Source: Argyresthia goedartella
Taxonomy: Eukaryota; Arthropoda; Insecta; Lepidoptera; Argyresthiidae
Assembly (NCBI GenBank): GCA_949825045.1
Contig: OX463815.1
Location: 31,673,356 to 31,737,355 of the forward strand
Direction of reading: 5' to 3'
Length of the DNA stretch: 64,000 nt
Part shown: one piece after another, positions 60,489 through 64,000 of the stretch
Position numbering within the stretch: position 1 is the stretch's first letter
Layout: every line of letters starts with the position of its first letter
Program-made: the position numbers and the translations under genes
Notes under the pieces: model-generated
What the model was told of the DNA's origin: nothing
The model's input: only the letters and a program-made list of their open reading frames with translations
The model's database searches: none

Positions 60489-60560
60489 ATTTTGTTTCAA
60501 TTAAATTGCCATAAATAATCGTGAGACTAGAGAAATTAAATAATTGTGTTAACTGTCATC

Positions 60561-63500
60561 ATGTCGGATCGCTATACACCACCTCTTAATGAAATAGAAT
60601 CTGAAAATGGTAAAAGGGGGATATCAGGTGAAAATTCTAATTGTAGGAGTAGAAGTCGTATTAAGCGTAAACACAGTGAATCTTCAAAGCACATACACTC
60701 ACAAACTAAATATAGGAGCCGATCTCATTGTCGTCGTTATCGTTATTCGACAAGCGAATCTTCCACTGACTACTCCTCTCCGAGCCCCAAACGGTGTAGC
60801 CATAGCCACCGACATCGTTCTCGCAAACGGCGTTCGACTCGTGATCGCTCAGTCCGTAGAGCTTCGCCGCGAATGACTGTCCGGGACTCGGAGACCAATG
60901 AGTCTCTACTCCAAAGTTTAGTAACTGCAATACAAAAAGGGAGCACTCAAACTCATGGAATGACGCCTCCACAAATGCACGGTGCGCAACAGGTAATCAC
61001 GGAATTCGACCCCAAATCAAAAGCCCAGACTATGAAAGACTGGCTTTCAAAGATCAACGAATCCGCCGAAATATATGGTTGGTCAGAGAGACAAGTGATT
61101 TACTACACTTTGCCAAAGTTAGGCGGACTGGCAAAGAAATGGTATGATGGTCTTACATCAGTTAAATACAGTTGGTCAGAATGGCAGACAAAACTGTTGA
61201 AGGCCTTCCCTTCCGACCAAAATTACGGAGACTTATTGACTGACATGTTAAATCGTAGGAGTAGGAGGAACGAAACATTAGTCGAATATTACTTCGACAA
61301 AATAATGTTGATAAATCGCTGTGGACTGAAAGGGCGACATGCAGTTGACTGCATTACACACGGCATTTTCGACATTAACATCAGAATGAATGCGCAGGGT
61401 GCTCATTTTGATGAACCAGAACAATTACTGGATTACTTACGCAATATTGCCACAAAGATTCCGGAGACTACCTTACCTCGCAAGCAGGGCACGGAGGCCC
61501 GAGATACTTATGATAACAGAAGAAATACAGCCGAAAAAGTGTTTAAAAGACCATTATCAGCCGTCACTTGCTATAATTGCGGAGAAGTAGGACATGGGGT
61601 ACAAAGATGTAGTAAAGAGATATTAAAATGCACCAAGTGTAGAATGTATGGTCACAAAATAGCAAACTGTCCACTTGATAGGAAAACTGACGACTCGAAA
61701 TCAGCCAATCCAAATTCAAACAACTCCGTGAAAAAGGTTATGAATATTGAAGGAGACAAATCCAACGATAAATATTATAAGCGAGTAACAGTTAACGGCA
61801 CGGCAATGAACGCGTACGTGGACTTTGGAAGCGAATGTACGCTCATTAGTGAAGATCAGTGCATTTCGCTTAAGTTGGATGTCCTAAAAGAAAATCTACC
61901 TACATTAAAAGGATTTGGTAATAGTGCAACAGTACCAGTAGGTAAAGCTAAAATTCACATCATAATAGATTCTGTTGATGTTGAAATATCAGCATATGTC
62001 GTGGATAAGTCGCTTTTGTCGGCCGATATTTTGATTGGGCAAACTCTCACCGAACTTCCTACTGTCAGAGTGTACAAAACTGACAAGGAGCTTACCCTTT
62101 ACCAAATTACACCAAACAATAGTAATTCAATGCTAGTCCGGATAACAAATGATGTGAAAGTCAAAGGCGACACTGTGGTCGAAGTATATACTTCGCAAAC
62201 TTATTCCGGGTTTTTGAGTATCTCTTCCGATATGAGACACCAACCAGGGCGTGAATACTTTATAGTACCGGGACTTTATTTCTTTAAGGGGGGCATTGGT
62301 AATATCCTTATTGTAGCCCTAGCTGGAAGTGAATTCTTATTGAACAAAGATTTCACGTTAGCTCGAGGAATAGCGTTACCGAAATCAATGACTCTTGCAT
62401 CATCTAACGAACATGAACATGGTTATGTAGTTAACGTACGCCGTATAAACAGTGAAGTAACGAATATTAATGCAACGGATATAAATGTTGACTCCGAATT
62501 AGGTACCGAAATAAAGGAAGGGCTGGTAAGCACTTTGAATGAGCATCGTGATTGTTTTGCGTTTTCTGTTGCTGAATTGGGAAAAACCTCTGTCACGGAA
62601 ATGCACATCAAATTAAACGACACGACTCCAGTAACATACAGACCTTACAGGCTGTCTCTGTCTGAAAGGGACAAGGTTAACCATATCGTCAGTGAACTTT
62701 TGTCCAATGATATAATACGAGACTCAGTTTCAGAATACGCCAGTCCCATAATACTGGTTGCAAAGAAAAATGGCGATTCAAGGCTTTGTGTTGATTACCG
62801 AGCTTTGAACCGTAAAACGGTAAAAGATAAATATCCCATGCCCCTCATAGACGATCAAATAGACAGCTTACAAGGTCAAGAGTATTTCACCACCCTCGAT
62901 CTAACACAAGGGTACCACCAAATTTCAATGTCTGAAGAATCAAAGCACCTGACAGCATTCGTTACTCCGGATGGCCACTTCGAATACAATCGAATGCCAT
63001 TCGGATTAACTAATGCTCCTGCTGTGTTCCAACGGATGGTAAATTCATTACTAAAGAAAAATAAAATACAAGGCGTAGTAGCTTACATGGATGATATTGT
63101 AGTAGGCTCCAAAACTATTGAAGAGGGAATCTGTAAATTAAAGCAATTACTCAACATACTCCGAGAAGCGAACTTGACACTGAACTTATCTAAGTGCCAC
63201 TTTTTCAAACAAACGATTGAATATTTGGGGTTCGAGATATCAGCCAATGGAGTCCGACCAGGTACTAGGAAAACAGAAGCAGTTGCAGCATTCCCAACAC
63301 CTAGGAATGTTCACGAAGTTCGACAATTTATTGGTCTTGCCAGCTTCTTCAGGAGGTTCGTACACAATTTTGCAACCATAGCGAGACCTTTGACTGTACT
63401 GACAAAAAATGATACAAAATGGATTTGGGGAAAGGATCAATCTGAGGCCTTTGACAACATAAAAGAGAAACTAATTAACCGACCGATATTAACCATATAC

Positions 63501-64000
63501 AACCCAAACTATTTGACAGAGTTACACACGGATGCCAGCCGTATCGGATTAGGAGGCGTGTTGATGCAACGTGAGAATGAGCATGCACCATTAAAGGTGA
63601 TTGCATATTTCAGTAGGCAAACTACACCGGAGGAGCAACATTTCCATTCCTACGAACTGGAAACATTGGCCGTTGTGATGTCTCTGATCCGATTCCGGGT
63701 GTATCTGCTAGGTATATCGTTTAAGGTGGTCACGGACTGCAATGCGCTTAGAGCAACTCTAACCAAGAGAGATCTTGTGCCAAGGATAGCTCGTTGGTGG
63801 CTACAAGTCCAAGACTACGATTTCACTGTCGAATACCATCCCGGAACATCACTCAAACATGCAGATTGTCTAAGCCGAAACCCACTACCTGATAAAGAGA
63901 TGGCTGAACCTTTGGTGCTTACCTTGACAGAAAACAATAACTCTTTGCTAGCTGCACAGCTAACCGACCCTTACCTGGTATACATCAAGTGTGTATTAGA
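60561..64000 (+). CDS. Ty3/Gypsy gag-pol polyprotein, open to the window edge
   Basis: A single frame without stops from ATG 60561 to the edge (1146 codons, incomplete). Order: an Arg/Ser/His-rich N-terminus (SRSHCRRYRYSTSE, HSHRHRSRKRRST); gag capsid (WLSKINESAEIYGWSERQVI, LGGLAKKWYDGL); two CCHC knuckles, CYNCGEVGHGVQRC and CTKCRMYGHKIANC; protease with VDFGSECTLI (DFG in place of the usual DTG/DSG) and ADILIGQTL; RT with LCVDYRALN, FTTLDLTQGYHQI, MPFGLTNAPAVFQ and YMDD (63084); RNase H with LHTDASRIGLGGVL and HFHSYELETLAVV, DCLSRNPL. Integrase lies beyond the edge. No lesion is visible, so this may be an active or very young copy. Confidence 0.93.
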   Translation, partial: MSDRYTPPLNEIESENGKRGISGENSNCRSRSRIKRKHSESSKHIHSQTKYRSRSHCRRYRYSTSESSTDYSSPSPKRCSHSHRHRSRKRRSTRDRSVRRASPRMTVRDSETNESLLQSLVTAIQKGSTQTHGMTPPQMHGAQQVITEFDPKSKAQTMKDWLSKINESAEIYGWSERQVIYYTLPKLGGLAKKWYDGLTSVKYSWSEWQTKLLKAFPSDQNYGDLLTDMLNRRSRRNETLVEYYFDKIMLINRCGLKGRHAVDCITHGIFDINIRMNAQGAHFDEPEQLLDYLRNIATKIPETTLPRKQGTEARDTYDNRRNTAEKVFKRPLSAVTCYNCGEVGHGVQRCSKEILKCTKCRMYGHKIANCPLDRKTDDSKSANPNSNNSVKKVMNIEGDKSNDKYYKRVTVNGTAMNAYVDFGSECTLISEDQCISLKLDVLKENLPTLKGFGNSATVPVGKAKIHIIIDSVDVEISAYVVDKSLLSADILIGQTLTELPTVRVYKTDKELTLYQITPNNSNSMLVRITNDVKVKGDTVVEVYTSQTYSGFLSISSDMRHQPGREYFIVPGLYFFKGGIGNILIVALAGSEFLLNKDFTLARGIALPKSMTLASSNEHEHGYVVNVRRINSEVTNINATDINVDSELGTEIKEGLVSTLNEHRDCFAFSVAELGKTSVTEMHIKLNDTTPVTYRPYRLSLSERDKVNHIVSELLSNDIIRDSVSEYASPIILVAKKNGDSRLCVDYRALNRKTVKDKYPMPLIDDQIDSLQGQEYFTTLDLTQGYHQISMSEESKHLTAFVTPDGHFEYNRMPFGLTNAPAVFQRMVNSLLKKNKIQGVVAYMDDIVVGSKTIEEGICKLKQLLNILREANLTLNLSKCHFFKQTIEYLGFEISANGVRPGTRKTEAVAAFPTPRNVHEVRQFIGLASFFRRFVHNFATIARPLTVLTKNDTKWIWGKDQSEAFDNIKEKLINRPILTIYNPNYLTELHTDASRIGLGGVLMQRENEHAPLKVIAYFSRQTTPEEQHFHSYELETLAVVMSLIRFRVYLLGISFKVVTDCNALRATLTKRDLVPRIARWWLQVQDYDFTVEYHPGTSLKHADCLSRNPLPDKEMAEPLVLTLTENNNSLLAAQLTDPYLVYIKCVL

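Overview
This window comes from an animal nuclear genome, most likely a moth or butterfly (Lepidoptera). It is AT-rich and intron-bearing, with sparse host coding sequence inside dense mobile elements (BEL/Pao, Ty3/Gypsy, CR1/Jockey-like, R1/Jockey-like and RTE-like LINEs, a P-element/THAP transposon, mariner, tRNA-derived SINEs, foldback elements and MITEs). The arthropod assignment is firm. The order is inferred from the look of the LINE and SINE families.

Layout. 1-1.9 kb: an acidic C-terminal coding fragment and a possible LTR. 1.9-13.8 kb: nested retroelements. A Gypsy-like element in tandem LTR arrangement (LTRs 10686-11774 and 12727-13811, minus strand) carries a 5'-truncated LINE in its leader, and that LINE was hit by a full-length BEL/Pao element (2391-9967, 5-bp target duplication AATGC). 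14.2-18.2 kb: a plus-strand LINE with a Baculo_FP-like ORF1 and an endonuclease/RT ORF2 that has lost its catalytic core.

21.2-44.5 kb: the one well-supported host gene, aminoacylase-1 (minus strand). Nine exons join in frame into a 398-residue protein with all expected metal ligands. Its introns hold most of the remaining elements: a MITE next to the exon 9 acceptor, a decayed copy of part of exon 7, two CR1-like LINEs (one starting about 10 bp from the exon 5 donor), an R1/Jockey-like fragment, and in the 13-kb intron 1 a multi-exon P-element-like transposase pseudogene plus a duplicate of the gene's own 5' region that lacks exon 1.

45-60 kb: two foldback elements with CAGTCC/GGACTG ends, a near-perfect 74-bp-arm palindrome made from a SINE fragment, a TATA-bearing signal-peptide exon of an unidentified secreted product (48.9 kb), three copies of a 343-353 bp MITE with about 9-bp target duplications, a second MITE family sharing the same hairpin core, and a truncated mariner transposase. 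60.2-64 kb: the 5' part of a Gypsy element whose gag-pol frame stays open to the window edge.

No bacterial-type operon, CRISPR array, rRNA or functional tRNA was seen. The most unusual signals are the hairpin module shared by two MITE families with different ends, the P-element gene with a duplicated mini-exon, and the elements sitting within about 20 bp of Acy1 splice sites.
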